Shown: one piece after another, positions 1 to 12,927 of the stretch
Numbering within the stretch: the first letter of the stretch is position 1
Layout: every line of letters begins with the position of its first letter
Source of the DNA: Gigaspora rosea
Taxonomy: Eukaryota > Glomeromycota > Glomeromycetes > Diversisporales > Gigasporaceae
Assembly: GCA_003550325.1 (NCBI GenBank)
Contig: QKWP01000030.1
Location: 528,778-592,777, forward strand
DNA: 64,000 nucleotides
Direction of reading: 5' to 3'
Program-made: the position numbers and the translations under genes
The notes under the pieces: model-generated
Told to the model about the DNA's origin: nothing
Databases searched by the model: none
The model's input: only the letters and a program-made list of their open reading frames with translations

Positions 1-1
1 T

Positions 2-139
2 TGCTTCTTCGCGGGATGTCTCGCCTTTATGGCCATCGCATCCATTTACACAATTTGCTATCATGTATTCTGCCAAGTTTCAATAAACATCCAATATCAC
101 CTCCGGCCTAATTTGATGGCTTGCGCAGTCCAAACATAA
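2..139 (+). other. possible 3' end of an ORF cut by the window edge
   Basis: A reading frame is open from the left edge for 45 codons and stops at TAA (137-139). It is hydrophobic and Cys-rich and lies in DNA that is richer in G+C than the next kilobase. No family was recognised and no start is visible. It may be the tail of a gene lying outside the window or chance. From 140 to 1031 I see nothing else that looks coding. Confidence 0.15.
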
Positions 140-1031
140 ACATGTCGAGTGATGCGAATGCTTTTCGAGTACTCCGATGGTGAAAAATTAGTAAACTCAA
201 TTGGGACATAGGCTGACGCTGCGGGAGGATTTACTTATTTTGCGCGGGTAATAACCAAAAAAGGAATCCAATTTTGTAAATAAACTGAAGTGCGTGAGAT
301 AAAATTTTAGGTTAAAGTCGTAGCGTTAGAGGCTATAGGCTTAGATTGACGCTTACTATATGTAAAATTTCATTCCCGCCATTTTGAATTAGTGGACCAA
401 GATCGATTTAAACTTTAGTTTTTGAGTATTTTCGCTCTTTTTATTCTTTTACACGTGTTCGGATACTTTGTTGGACTTGGCTATTTCCTCTCCAAGAGTT
501 TGTATTACCCGCGCAATGTTGTGAGAGCGCACTTGAAGTCAGATAGGTAAATTAATCAGCTGCCTAATTTAGAAACGCAATGAAATATACTAAGATAGCT
601 TCACTGTCAGGAGCAAGTATAAGAAGACGCATGAGACAAGCAGACCAACATCAGCTCCGGCCAGCTTTATGTAGTGTAGAAACCACCGGTTGACGCACTG
701 ATGTATGCTGCGCATTCTCAATAAAAGATCATTCAATAAAGTTTAATATATCACATGTATGCAATGCAGTTGTAATCGTTTGGTTTCCGTTCCTGGAAAG
801 TATAAGTAAAACTGCATTAATCAAATGCTAATAATGATAAGTTACTGTTTAGGAAGACAAAAAAAAAACGTACTGTATATATTTCATAATATACCGATTT
901 TTGAAACTTGATTAATAACCCTATTCTAATAAAGTTACTCATATAATTATGCATTTCGCTGCTCCGCCCCTGATATGAAAATTACATATAAATTGCATGA
1001 AAATTTAACTTATTCCAATCAATTATAAAAA

Positions 1032-3463
1032 ATGATTTTTAAATCTAAATATCCTAATATCAAAGTCCCTCAAGTCGGAATTTATCAGTATGTGACTAGT
1101 AATCCAAAAAAAATTTCGGATGATAAGGTTATTTACGTGGATGGGATTACTGGTAAAAGTTATAATTTTGGCGAATTTAACATGAATCGAAAAGGTTTGC
1201 TGCTGATTTGCAAGAGAAGTTAGGGTTTAAACATGGAAATGTTTTAGCGATAGTTTCACCGAATCAGGTATTCATTAAACTTTTTCATTAATTAAGTCGT
1301 TAATTCATTCATTTTTTTGATAATATAATTATTTTTTGTCAAGATTGATTATCCTATTGTACTCTTGGGAACGATTGCGGCTGGTATTATATAATTTTAA
1401 TAATTCCATTATTGTTTTTCAATTCTAAATTACTTATTAAACTATCTACAGGAGGCAAAGTAATCGCAGCTAATCCAAAATGTACAGCAACTGAATTATC
1501 TTATCAATTAATCGATTCAGGTGCACCTGTTCTGATCGTACATCCAGAATGTCTCGATGTTGCTATTGAAGCTTCATTCGATGCAAAAATCCCCACCTCC
1601 AGGATATTGTTGTTTGGCGATAAAGAAATAAAAGAATATAAACCTTATTGCTCTATTTTAATCGGTGATCATGAAATTGAACCAGTTTCTTATACTCCTG
1701 AAGAAGCAAAATCAACGACTGCTTATTTGCTTTACAGTTCCAGAACAACCGGAAAACCAAAAGGTATCGAACTTACTCATACAAATATAGTTGCTAATTT
1801 GGCTCAATTAATTATTGCGGAATGTGAACTTGGACCACACAGCACAATTACGGGGAGTTCAGTATGCATATAAAAGAATTCTTTTTAAGGTGTTTTAGGT
1901 TTTTAGATAATTATTTGATAATTTTTCATTATTGCTTTAAAAATACAGCAATTTTGCCACGGCTATGCGTTGATTTGCACTCTTCATGCGAGCTTAATTC
2001 GTGTTTGTTATTCTATATTTGACACGGTTTCATAATTATATTGTCAATTTTTAATTTAAGAGTTATGTATCAATAATATAGGGTGCTACCGCAATCGTTC
2101 ATTCAAGTTCCAGTGTAGAAACGTTCTGTAAATTAATTCAAAGTTATAGAATTAACCATATTTATGCTTCTCCTCCGATGATACGAAAACTTGTTAATGA
2201 TCCATTGGTTCAACAATTTGATTTATCTAGTGTGGATAAGATTATAAATGCGACGTCTCCTTTAAGTGATAAATTGGAGAGAAAATTTTATGAAATGTTT
2301 AAAATACCAATTTTCCAAATTTATGGTAAGAGATTTTGTTTTAGGTCGTTTGAAATGGTGTACTTCTTGATTCTCATTTTAACCAGTCTTACAATGAGCA
2401 TTAAGTTTTTCCCTTTTATTATTCTCTATTGTCTATTTACATAATAAAGGTCTTACTGAAACATCTCTAGTGCTAAGTCATCCTGATACAATGAAGAATG
2501 AAGTTCCAGGTATTATATTATTAAATGGTTTGCTTACTGTATAATCAAGAGCATATTTATGGTTTACTAAAGCAATTATTTTGATAAGGTTCTAGTGGGA
2601 TTCTTGTTCCAAACATGAAAGCTAAAATATTATCAGAAGACGGCCGTGGTAACTATATATACATGTATGATTACTCCTAATTAAAACTAAATAAATATAA
2701 AAATTTACCATTTTCCATTTTAGAACTGGGATATAATGAACCTGGAGAATTGTGGATTCAGGGTCCAAATATTATGAAAGCATGTAGTATAACTATTATA
2801 CTATCCTTGTATAATTAATTACTTGTACTAAAAATCCTATACTTTAAATAGGGTTATCTTAATAATAAAGATGCTACACGTGCTGATATCGACAAAGATG
2901 GATTTTTTAGAACAGGTGATATTGCATCTGTTGATGAACAAGGTATATATTTTATTATTAAATAAAAAGTTGTATTGATATGTTTACATAATTATAATTT
3001 CTTAATTATTTTATAAAGGATACTACTTTATTATTGAATGAAAAAAAGAGTTGATAAAATACAAAGCATGTTTATAATAAATACCATTTCTGTATTCGAT
3101 ACTATTATGTCGTTGGATTTGACTAACACCCAAAATTAAAATTCGCGGGATTTTGATGTGGCACCCTCTGAATTGGAATCGATTCTACTTACACATGATG
3201 CTGTATCAGATGCAGCAGTAATAGGATATTATTCTGAAAAAGAAACAACCGAAATTCCTACAGCATATGTCACAATTAAAAACGGGCATAAACAATCTCA
3301 TGCTTTAGCAAAAGAAATTCAATCTTTTGTAGATGAAAAAGTTTTACCATATAAAAGATTAATAGGTGGTATATTGTTTATTGATAAAATTTCAAAAAAT
3401 GTAACTGGCAAAATTCAAAGAGGATTATTGAGAGAGAAATTAAAGAATGATATTAAAGAATGA
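1032..3463 (+). pseudogene. 4-coumarate-CoA-ligase-like acyl-CoA synthetase, broken
   Basis: Members of this ANL (AMP-binding) family activate carboxylic acids with ATP and join them to CoA. Exons read by eye are 1032-1267, 1344-1383, 1452-1861, 1949-2002, 2082-2325, 2450-2509, 2589-2648, 2724-2779, 2852-2942 and about 3019-3075, with a last piece at about 3159-3463. Family landmarks are a P-loop region (SSRTTGKPKG), IYASPPMIRKL, QIYGLTET split over an intron, FFRTGD, and the C-terminal domain ending in TGKIQRGLLREKL. Several lesions are visible. One base is missing near 1180 in exon 1. The P-loop SSG is SSR. An in-frame TGA lies at 3039-3041. About 85 unrecognised bases with no AG acceptor precede the last piece. 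One intron (2780-2851) appears to use a GC donor. Family assignment is firm, and the pseudogene call is likely unless there are assembly errors. Confidence 0.85.
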
Positions 3464-3562
3464 TAGAATAAACTAGTTTATCATTGTCTTTTTTAAAAAT
3501 TACTATGCAATACAGTATTATGACAATTTATCATATTATGAAATCATAAATTGTATTTTATA

Positions 3563-4247
3563 TGGTGCAAGAAGCCTATACTAGACAATAAAATAGTATA
3601 ACTTTCAAATGCATTAACTTTTTGTAGAGACAATATTTTTAAAAGCTATTTGGCAAATTTGCAGAGCTTATTATAATGAACAAAGTTACTGGTCAGATTT
3701 TTAAAATGTTGCTTTTATAAAAGTTATAGTACTTTAAAGGTAGTTAAAATTGAAACACATAGTAATTATATAAAAAACAATAGTAATCTTTAAAACGCAA
3801 CAACTTTTTATAGGGAAGGTTTTTCAAAAAAATATTTGGCAAATTTATATAATATTGCTCTACAAACCCTATGAAAAAAAATTTTCGGAAAAACATGGAA
3901 GCTGAACACGGAAACATACGTAAAAATATGTAAAAAATACGTAAAATGTACACTTTCCGTGTTTTGGGACAGGAAAACACGCCGTATTTTCCGTGTTTTC
4001 TAAAACACAGAATTTCCTTTCCGTGTTTCAAAATACAGTGTATTTTCCTGTCCAAAAACACGGAAAGTGTACATTTTACGTATTTTTTTTACATATTTTT
4101 ACGTATGTTTCCGTGTTCAGCTTCCATGTTTTTCCAAAAATTTTTTTCATAGGGAAAGTTACTGGTTAGTGTTTTAAAAAACCTCTTGCACAAAAAATTA
4201 TAGTGATATAAAAATTGAAACATGTCGAGTATAGGCCTCTTGCACCA
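3563..4247. mobile_element. TA-flanked foldback MITE with an inner palindrome
   Basis: Outer terminal inverted repeats TGGTGCAAGAAGCC... (3563-3587) and their complement (4223-4247) match at about 23 of 25 bases. TA lies on both sides (3561-3562 and 4248-4249), as expected for a Tc1/mariner-like target duplication. Inside, 3867-3980 and 4039-4154 form a second, longer inverted repeat containing CCGTGTTTT-type motifs. Apparent short ORFs here are by-products of the palindrome. It lies 100 bases downstream of the acyl-CoA synthetase pseudogene. No transposase is present. Confidence 0.75.
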
Positions 4248-4914
4248 TATCCGATAAATATTATTACTATTATTAGGTGCGAAATAGTGAAATGCGCTTT
4301 GTAAATCAGGTTAGGGTGAACCCGCGATTTATTACTGTATTATGCTTTTATTATATAAAATCGGATTTCACCCTCATGTGATAATCATAACGGATTTCTT
4401 TATTTCACAATTCAGGTTTCACCTTGTCGTATTATTATCGAAAACTACATATCGCACCTGAAAATTCGTGTCTTATAAAACAAAAATTAAATTTAGATTA
4501 ATATTTGGGTTAGGGTTAAGGCCTGGAATGGAGAAAGGGCATAGTTTATACCAAAATTTCATGAGGAATCTTTATTAGAGCCTCAGAGATGATTACATAA
4601 ACGACATTATGGTAATTTTTTAATAAATTTGCGTTACACTTGATCTTTACGTTACATTGCAGCCATAACAAAAATTATAATGGTGTGAACACCAGTGGTG
4701 TAATTTAACAATGCCGATTATTATTAGTTTCTTTTGAATTATTTTGAATAGCTCTATCATAAGATAATAAAGACATCCGAGAGATAAATGAGTCGTTGAC
4801 CTTTCAAAATTTCATGATTATATATTATTCTCGCTCGGATTTCATATTAAACACTTTCTTTATTAGACATTACGAAGATACATGATGGGAGTAGTGCTCC
4901 ACTTCATCACTTCT

Positions 4915-5275
4915 CTTCTGCTATTACATACTGTGCTCACAACAACTCTATGTGTCTTCTGCTATTACATACTATGCTCATAACAACTCTGTATGCAAGT
5001 GAATACGTCACGTGACGAAGCATAATTGAGAATCGTCAATGTTAAGGTGTGGCGCATCTCTTTTTTTTTTTTTTCTAGCAAGTCCGAACCCATGCACGCT
5101 TATGTCACTGCACATTCAACTCATTACATACAAAAAATTCTTTCTTTTTCAGCGAGTTCGAGCCCACGCTATGGTGCGGCGCATTCAACTCAGTACACAT
5201 GACAACATTAACATAAAATAGCGAGTTCTGAGCCCACGTTTGGTGCGGCGCATTCAACTCGTTACACACGACAAC
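4915..5275. repeat. two short tandem-repeat blocks
   Basis: At 4915-4995 a unit of about 55 bases (TTCTGCTATTACATACT... ACAACTCT) occurs twice. At 5045-5275 a unit of about 60-70 bases occurs three times; it carries GCGAGTTCGAGCCCACG followed by GGTGCGGCGCATTCAACTC. These blocks are more GC-rich than their surroundings. The 60-codon ORF across them is judged not real. Confidence 0.65.
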
Positions 5276-6309
5276 AGGCAGGGTGCTAGGTGCAATGAAT
5301 GAGAGAGGGCGGGAGGGATGGGAGCCAGAATCTTATCGGGCATCGAAGAGAACAAGTGACAAGACAAGTGAAGTAAGAAAGCACTGAGATTCTCCATTTT
5401 CTTCCACATGTATCTTTATAATCTTTTCTGCATGCATACGTACCTACAATCTCTATCACATGCGTCTATAATCTCCATTGCATACAATCATATGCCATTA
5501 CCTTTTCATATAAGCCTCAATTTCATATAAGCCACAAATCATGTTATCCTCGCGATAATAACCCTAGCGTGACTTCGTCAACGCATAGGGCTAGAATAAA
5601 TATATATTTAGAAATGAATGACGCGATGAATTACATTTGTGGACTTTATCGTTTCTCTTAAAAATCATCTATATTATATTTTTTACATTTCTTAAAAATT
5701 AAAATTTGCAGTGCATATGCTATTTCCTGAGTTTACATGTTTACATTATTATGTTAAAATATTTTATTAACAAAATAATCGTGATGATATTAAAATTGTA
5801 CCATATAAGCGTGCAATATCACACATGAGCGTTATTTTGAAATGTCCACTTTTGAAAATTTCATATTTAACTCAACATAACGGCAGTAATTTATATGTTT
5901 GTTATACCAAATCTATTATTCGGGTATAAAACAATTCAAAATTTCGCACATGTGAATCCGAAATAATGCACAGTCGCTCGAAAAAGGTGCTGATGCCCAT
6001 TATTACGCGCTTATATGATATACAAATTTTCATATTTAGACAATATACTACTTTATTCCGTTCAAGCTGTTTTTTTAAAATTGGAAAATTTAACACATTA
6101 CGATTAATTGTCGAACACTACGGACAGATCAATGATGCACAAATACAGTCCATCAGACTTTTATATCCATCAGATAGATTGTTATTTCAATTTTGTAAGA
6201 CCAAAGCAGTTTTTCTGGTAGAACTATAAATATTTTCTAAATCTATTATAGCAGAAACTCTTTGTTAGATATTATTTTTCTAGGGAACGTTTAAAGCGTT
6301 GTGCATCAT
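5276..6309. other. AT-rich stretch without recognised gene
   Basis: An 87-codon ORF at 5966-6229 (+) has no recognised motif and overlaps an ORF of similar size on the other strand. I treat both as chance. No repeat structure stands out. Confidence 0.4.
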
Positions 6310-6560
6310 ATGTTTTTGACTATTTAGTTAAAGTTAGGGTAAGGGTTAGTTCGGGGTTCGGGTTAGGCATGTCCTATAGGTAAAATCACCTCCCGACATT
6401 TTTTATCAGTGCATCAATATAGGTTTAGGCATTAGTTTTCTTGTATTCTTCGTTTTCTCGCTTTTTTCTTTTTTCTTCGTCGGGCTGATCCGTGTCGATC
6501 AAAACAAACAATTTGATTGGCCTTATATCACGTGATTGCACAAGCTTTAAACGACCCCTT
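6310..6560 (+). repeat. dispersed repeat copy (CTATAGGTAAAAT family)
   Basis: This contains GTTAGGGTAAGGGTTAG, then CCTATAGGTAAAATCACCTC, a GACATTTTTTATCAGTGC block, a TTTCTTTTTTCTTCG stretch and TTGATTGGCC...TCACGTGA. The same order, often inverted, recurs near 48020-48260, 48957-49205, 49262-49487 and 52980-53110. It is a dispersed family of this genome. No coding capacity is seen. Confidence 0.6.
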
Positions 6561-6656
6561 TTTCTAACAGTTATGAAAAATTTCAAATACAAAACTTATG
6601 GCGTAATATGCACCTTTATTGTGGTATATTAACCAGAATTTTTTAACACATCCTAT

Positions 6657-7389
6657 TGGGGTGCCACACGACTAATTGATCAAAACTATGTTATGTCAGC
6701 TAACTATGTAATTTTTCATATTGCAGATTTTTACGTTACACTAAGACTATTGTGGCCAAATACATTAAGACGCTACAATGTTGTTTATTTTTATTCAAGA
6801 AATATCAGAAGCTAAAGTTTGATCTTGCAGATTGAACCTCTTATAATAGACTTTACATTATATTATTGTTTATTACGCAGATATTACTAATTATGATTTA
6901 CCCTAAATCTATCGGATATTATTAAATTCATATAAAAATCGATCTTTTAAATATTTTAAAATGTATCAACTTATTATCTAGACGTTAAATTGCCTAGAAA
7001 TTTTCACTAGTTATTTATATAAAGCCAAAGAATAAGGCTATGTTTTCTTTTTTTTTTTATTAATATGTGGGTTCTAAGCATTCATCTTATAGAATACTTG
7101 AAAATTCATTAATTAGGACGAAAAAATTATCTTAAAAATATAATAGAAATATAATTAGAACCCATTTTGAAACAGTTCTGACGAACTGTTTTCAATTAAA
7201 AAAAATTGGAAAAATAAGTGCAATATTTGTGTGATACTTTTAGAATCTTGCACTTTGCTTTATAATAAATAATAGTAAATTTACATTCGATTAATTAATT
7301 ATCTTAATTTCTTTGATAAAAATCTGATCATAGTAAATTGATCAATGTTGCTGACATAGTTTTGATTGATTAATCCGTGTGACACCCCA
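6657..7389. mobile_element. non-autonomous Mutator-like element, 733 bp
   Basis: The termini TGGGGTGCCACACG (6657 on) and CGTGTGACACCCCA (to 7389) are inverted repeats, and similarity extends about 40 bases inward through ATCAAAACTATG...GTCAGC. The element is flanked by perfect 9-bp direct repeats ACATCCTAT at 6648-6656 and 7390-7398. A 9-bp target duplication fits Mutator-like (MULE) elements. The interior has no transposase. A related but rearranged copy lies at 21690-22880. Confidence 0.8.
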
Positions 7390-7398
7390 ACATCCTAT

Positions 7399-9791
7399 AA
7401 CAATTTTTTTTTATTAAAACACGAAAGGAGGTTTCATAAGCAAAATTATGTTTTACAAGCGTTTTTAGAAACACCTTTATTTTCTTCGATTTCACGTTAC
7501 ACCTAACCTTACGATCTGATGGTTTAATACATATCACACCAAAAATTTTTGTAAGAATACTTGTGAAAAAGGTTTATTGTTCTACCCATGTTTCATAACC
7601 TAATAGACTATATAGTTCTACACTCTTCTTACAACTAATTATTCGATAATTTGTTTAACTTTTCATAGCATATAATATTAAATTTCATAGCAAATTATTC
7701 GGATTCCTTATTTAAATCAGATTAAGTATGTTGCAAATAATATAGTCTATAAATATGTTTATTGAATTAATAATTACGAAAATAAAAATTATTACCATTT
7801 CTTTAGTGTATTTATCATTAGTATTAATGAATTTTCAACCGTCGACTAATCAAAACTATATCTAAGCCCTTTATGTGGGGTGGCTGGTGCGCGCTGGCGC
7901 TCCAATATCGGGGCATAAGCACCATATTGGCGCACTAGGCGCACCAACAACCCTACCTTTATGGTCACTAGATATCATAGTTGACACGTTACCGATGATT
8001 GAATTGAATTACAATAGTGTTATGTTATATCTGATAGCAACATTATCTATTCTAATACAGTAATATTTTAACATAGTTAACTATATTTAAATTTGGTTAC
8101 TAGAAATTAACTTCATATTAATTAAACTTTAAAACTGTATATGGGCGCTGTTCAATAGAAAGGAGGGAGGTCTCCTTTTTTACTAAAAAAAAAAATAACT
8201 TTTATTGACTTATTAAATAAAGCATTAACAGATATATAATTTTAATTAATTTAAATATTTCAAGTTTTACGTTTAATCTCGTCAAAAGGTTGTTACACTC
8301 GAATCACCACCTATTTTATAAATTCGGGTTAACAGGTTAATAATTTAATGCTTCGTTTTATTCAATCAGGGTAGGGATAACAGTAGTATAATAGAGGTTT
8401 TATGTGATTTGCTTTTATGAAAGGGCAACGGCTAACAGATAGTCGTCTTATGTCTTTTTCAACATTGTAAGTGTTAGTGGTGTTAGTGATACAATTCATC
8501 TCCCCAGCCAAGGAACGGAAAATTTTGATTTATATAGATCAATATATATTTTTAGGCCAAATCATAGGGAAATCGATATTTTTGCAATTTTTTATGCAAT
8601 GTAACTGCACCACTTCGGGCAAAATTAAAAGTGTAATTTGGGCCGGCAATATGAATTTGGCCAACCTAAACTGACGGCAGGTTTCGGAAATATAGACAAT
8701 CAACAAACAAAAATTTCCGAAAAACATGAACTTAGATACTAATCACGTTATTTAATGTTACACCAAATCTTAAATTCTTATTGGTTAATTATGGGCATAT
8801 CGATATAAATTGATATTTTTGACTATATCTTTGCCAAATCAAATTAAATTTTTCCGTGTCCCTGTCCAGCATCGCCAACAAAATTCTCGATTACGTGATA
8901 CCGGATAAAATTCTTTTAAGTTCGTTTATGTTAGGGCTATAGTTAAGGTAAGGACTAGAAAAAGAGTAGTATATAGTAAAATTTCCAAAGGAAGTTTTTT
9001 TTGTTACGTTATACTAAGATGTGATTCGTTATTGGATATTTTCGCGATCCTGGATAACCTAGACCCGACAATCACTTCATAGTGTGACAAAATATTTTTA
9101 TTTATTTTTTTATATATTAGTTTTTTTTATGTTGTAAATATTTTTATATAATGTATACAAATAACGTAATGTGGCTTGGTGGCTTAGATATGTAAATCGC
9201 GAAGACGCGCTAATTCTCGCGAATACGCGAATGTCCAAGCCTTCAAACATTTCGCCACTCACGAATTCGCGAATCTATCGTGAGTTCGTGGAAATAATTA
9301 AGAATTCGTTCAATTCTCCACGAATACGTTGTAAATTCCACGCATACGTGGTAAAGTTTAAAAATGTATTTAAGACCTTCGAATTCAATAAAGTTTGATA
9401 TAAGTTCCACGTTCAATTTAATCAATGCAATAAATAAATGTAAAACCCTTATCTTTTGAATTTGACTTTAACCTTAATAAACCTTGCGAGACTCAATTCG
9501 ACGGACTGAATTGACTTGTAACTTCGTATTGGCTTATTATAACTCGAATTCTGTGTGACGAGTTTAGTTTATTCTTTTAAATTGTTCACGTGATTCAAGT
9601 TACCTTTGGACTTCGAATAAATCCCCGTGTTGTGATTATTATATATTTAGCACCTTTATATCGACCTTTTACCATTATAACAATTCTCCTTTAATATCGC
9701 TTTATACCCCTCTACCCGTAATCGGTTGGAGTTTAAATTGGCACTATTGTTTATATTGTTTTACAGCTCTCCCAATTCAACCGTTACAATA
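7399..9791. other. no gene recognised
   Basis: AT-rich, with a short GC-rich inverted repeat at about 7877-7960 (GGTGCGC...GCGCACC) and a cluster of CGCGAA and CGAATACG motifs at 9190-9360. Small ORFs here lack any recognised domain. Confidence 0.4.
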
Positions 9792-10008
9792 GACACGCCA
9801 TTTCACCGACAAGTTCATTTTACCGACAGTTTATTTCACCGAAGCTCATTTCACCGACAAAGTAATTATGGTCATTGTCGTTAGGGTCAGGGTAGAATTA
9901 GGGTTAAAGTTAGTGTGCTTTACGGAATTTGGTGAAATGAATGGTAAAATGAACTTGTCGGTGAATAATTTGTCGTTGAAATGGTGTGTCGATGAAATAA
10001 TACAGACC
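9792..10008. repeat. foldback repeat built of TTCACCGACAA motifs
   Basis: The left part carries ATTTCACCGACAAGTTCATT and further TTCACCGA copies. The right part carries the reverse complement (AATGAACTTGTCGGTGAA, then TTGTCGTTGAAATGG). The outer ends GACACGCCATTTCA and TGAAATGGTGTGTCG are also inverted. The 78-codon ORF overlapping it is judged spurious. It is probably a decayed miniature element. Confidence 0.6.
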
Positions 10009-11286
10009 TGTCTAAACACATCAATTATTTATATGAAACTTAAAAACTGCAAAAACTTTTTTTTTAACAGTTTAATTGCAAAAAATATTCATACATTTAA
10101 GTAGTTTACAATGTGATCTATAAACTATGTATTTGATTTTAAGTCTTTTAAAATTTTTATTTGAGAAAGGTTAACTTTTAAAAAAGTCATTTTAAAAATT
10201 TCGGCACTAATATGAAAAATCAAAGCAAAACATTTATGTATTTATTTTTGGCTACGCCGGCAAATAATTAGGCCGAGGTGAGTTTTGAGGTTTGCAAAGT
10301 ACATGATGGATATGAGTAATTGACCGAATTGACCAGAATGGCAGAGACATACCGCGAAAGAAATAAACTTAATTGCAGTAGGATTAGCCGATGGGACCAT
10401 ACAGAAGCAAGCCGGCTGCAAGTGAAGGAATGCATGGTTGAATCACGTGACTTCGTTTTGTGGATGATATCGGGAATTACTCTTCTATTTTTTACGCCAT
10501 CAGTAACTTGGTTTCTTCGCAGTCCATACTTATACTTACCCCTTATTTACTCCTACTGTTTCCTTACGCCAGGAATATGTTACTGCCATTGTCTTTCACG
10601 ATTGTTGTTGATCGACCTGCGCCACCTTCCTTTTCCGGCCATCATCTTCTGATTTTCACAAGCGCAATCTTACCACTATCTTACCTGTGATGTCTTCGCC
10701 CGTGACATCTTGTCTCCCTTTCGTTCACATGACATCCATCGCCTTGCAATTGTGTCTTCGGTTGCACGTGCCATACGGTATTATCATTCTGCTTCAATCA
10801 CAGACTTTTATTATTCCTGTTTAAATGGTTGAAATGATCAAAAATTTTTTTTTAAAAAAAAAAATATTGCAAATACTCGAATTTCGAATACTCGATTAAT
10901 AAGATAATATTGATTAAAATCGACTTCTAATTTGTATACGTGCATATAATTGATATGATCTTTGTTTTAAGTTAATCGAGTATTTGTAATATTTTTTAAA
11001 AAATTTTACTATCATTACACCATTTCAAAAACAGCGATAATTCACCCAGATCATTCTTTAATTTTTCACCGATTGAAGAATCATTAAGGTCAATTTTTAT
11101 ATAATTATTACTGTTCCGTAAAATAAAAATAATTAAAATAAAATAAAAATAAATAAATAAAATAAATAAAAATGTTAATATTGTATTTTACATTTATAAA
11201 CAAAAAAATAAAGTTTTCTAAAATCTTAATATTGCCTTTATATTCACATAAAAATTTTGGACCTTAAGGTCATAAAGAAAAAGGCA
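10009..11286. other. no gene recognised; short inverted repeat
   Basis: Bases 10250-10780 are less AT-rich and hold two overlapping ORFs (10320-10652 and 10460-10690) in different frames, without a recognised family. An inverted repeat of about 25-30 bases (AATACTCGATTAA with a poly-A/T edge) lies at 10855-11005. I would not call a gene here. Confidence 0.35.
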
Positions 11287-11288
11287 TA

Positions 11289-11564
11289 CCGTAAATTCTC
11301 GAAATAGCGGGCAGGGGCGTTATTTCGAAGATCGCGCCCCCTAAAAATAGCATAAATAACGCCCATGCGCGTCCCGAAATAGCGCGCACCTCGAAGAGCA
11401 AGTGCCGGATATTTACCTGATACTTATTCACCTGTTTATGACTAGTAACAATCGGATTCCAGAATTAATACTTTATTTCGAAATAAAGCCCATGGGCGTA
11501 TTTGAAATAACGCGCCCGTAGTCAAAATAGCGCGCAGATGCCCGCTATTTCGAGAATTTTACGG
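11289..11564. mobile_element. TA-flanked MITE with CCGTAAA termini, 276 bp
   Basis: Termini read CCGTAAATTCTCGAAATAGC and, inverted at the far end, GCTATTTCGAGAATTTTACG. TA flanks both ends (11287-11288, 11565-11566). Inner sequence repeats AAATAGCGCGC and AAATAACGCGCC in both orientations, so the element is markedly richer in CpG than the DNA around it. There is no coding capacity. Confidence 0.75.
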
Positions 11565-11566
11565 TA

Positions 11567-12927
11567 GTTTATCTATTAAATCTTTATTGTTTAAATAAAC
11601 TTTTTCGAGCCCTATTTTTATTTTCAATAGGGAAATTTTTTTAGTTCTTTATTGTCATAAAAAATTTGGTCGGCCTTTTTGTAAAAATTGATAATAAAAA
11701 TCTCTATATCAGGAGTTCATTATAAGAAATTCGTTATATAGAGCTAACTGTATATAAAAAAGTTTATTGAATTAATCATCAAGTTTGTTAAATAGTTTTT
11801 AAAAATAACGTTTCATTAAATAAAATATATAAATCTTTTAAGCAATTTTCTTTATTTGAACAAAAAAAGTTAAATACTTATAATATTTAAGAAATGTTAG
11901 TGCAATTAAATGTAGAGATTACTCCCAATAGATCCCGTTTGCTAAAAATAGTAATAGTACATATAATAATATACTCTTGCCCACCTCTATACTAAAATTT
12001 ATTTATACTTTTTTTTTTTTATTACTATATCAAAATTAACCCTAAATCCGTTTGATTTTATTTGAATTTGTATTAAAATTACTTTTAAATAAAAATAAGC
12101 TTAATCACAACATTTTTAGAATATAAAAAGATAATTTAATTTTTATGAAACACTTTTAAAATATGTCAATTTTTTGCATACGATTATATATTAAGGTTAA
12201 CAATTATATAATCTTTTATAGCAAAATGATTTCATGTTAGTATAATATATTTTTTTTAATTGTAATTATTCATGCATTACAATACTCAGTCGAATAATGG
12301 TAAGGATAAACTTGAAAACAAAGCTTTAAAAAAATTGCTTTCTATATATTTTATTATAGGTTCAAAGTAAGTTTAATAGATTATTTTGTACAAGCTCAAA
12401 CTTCGTAATAAATTTTAATACAATAATTCGCAATTTTGATCAAATTGATTCATATGTAAATTTTTGTAAGTAATAGATAATAACTAACTAAAGTTTAATT
12501 AATTGGTCTATAAAATTTATAATATATGGGTTGTGATGCTATAAGTTGATAGAATAATTACAATAGATTATGATATCATAGATGTTAATAAAGTACATAA
12601 TTTTGGATATAGCTTTTTTAAATATTAACAGATAATAAATTTTTTTGTATAGATAAACAATATAGTATTAAGTTAATTTTTGATTTTAAATAATATTTTT
12701 AAATGTACTTGAAATCTTCGGAGTAATTATTCAATAATCTAACATTAAAATATAATTAGAAATAATTTTGTTTTTTAAAATAAGTTAAAAATACATTATT
12801 TCAGCATACACTTACCACTAGGAATCTCAATGAACTTAATAGATTTACTTGTTGCATATGTTTCTTCTTTAAAAATTATAAAATATATTTTGATTATTTA
12901 TAATGTAATATTTATTTTAAATAATTT
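11567..12927. other. AT-rich intergenic stretch
   Basis: Very AT-rich DNA with homopolymer runs and no open frame of note. It lies downstream of the kinase gene, which is on the minus strand, and would hold its 3' flank. Confidence 0.4.

Noticed and set aside
6334-6366. Telomere-like TTAGGG runs
   Set aside because: They are short and degenerate and recur as part of a dispersed repeat at internal sites.
10320-10690. A 110-codon ORF with hydrophobic end and an overlapping 76-codon ORF
   Set aside because: No domain, overlapping frames and no neighbouring exons; chance cannot be excluded.
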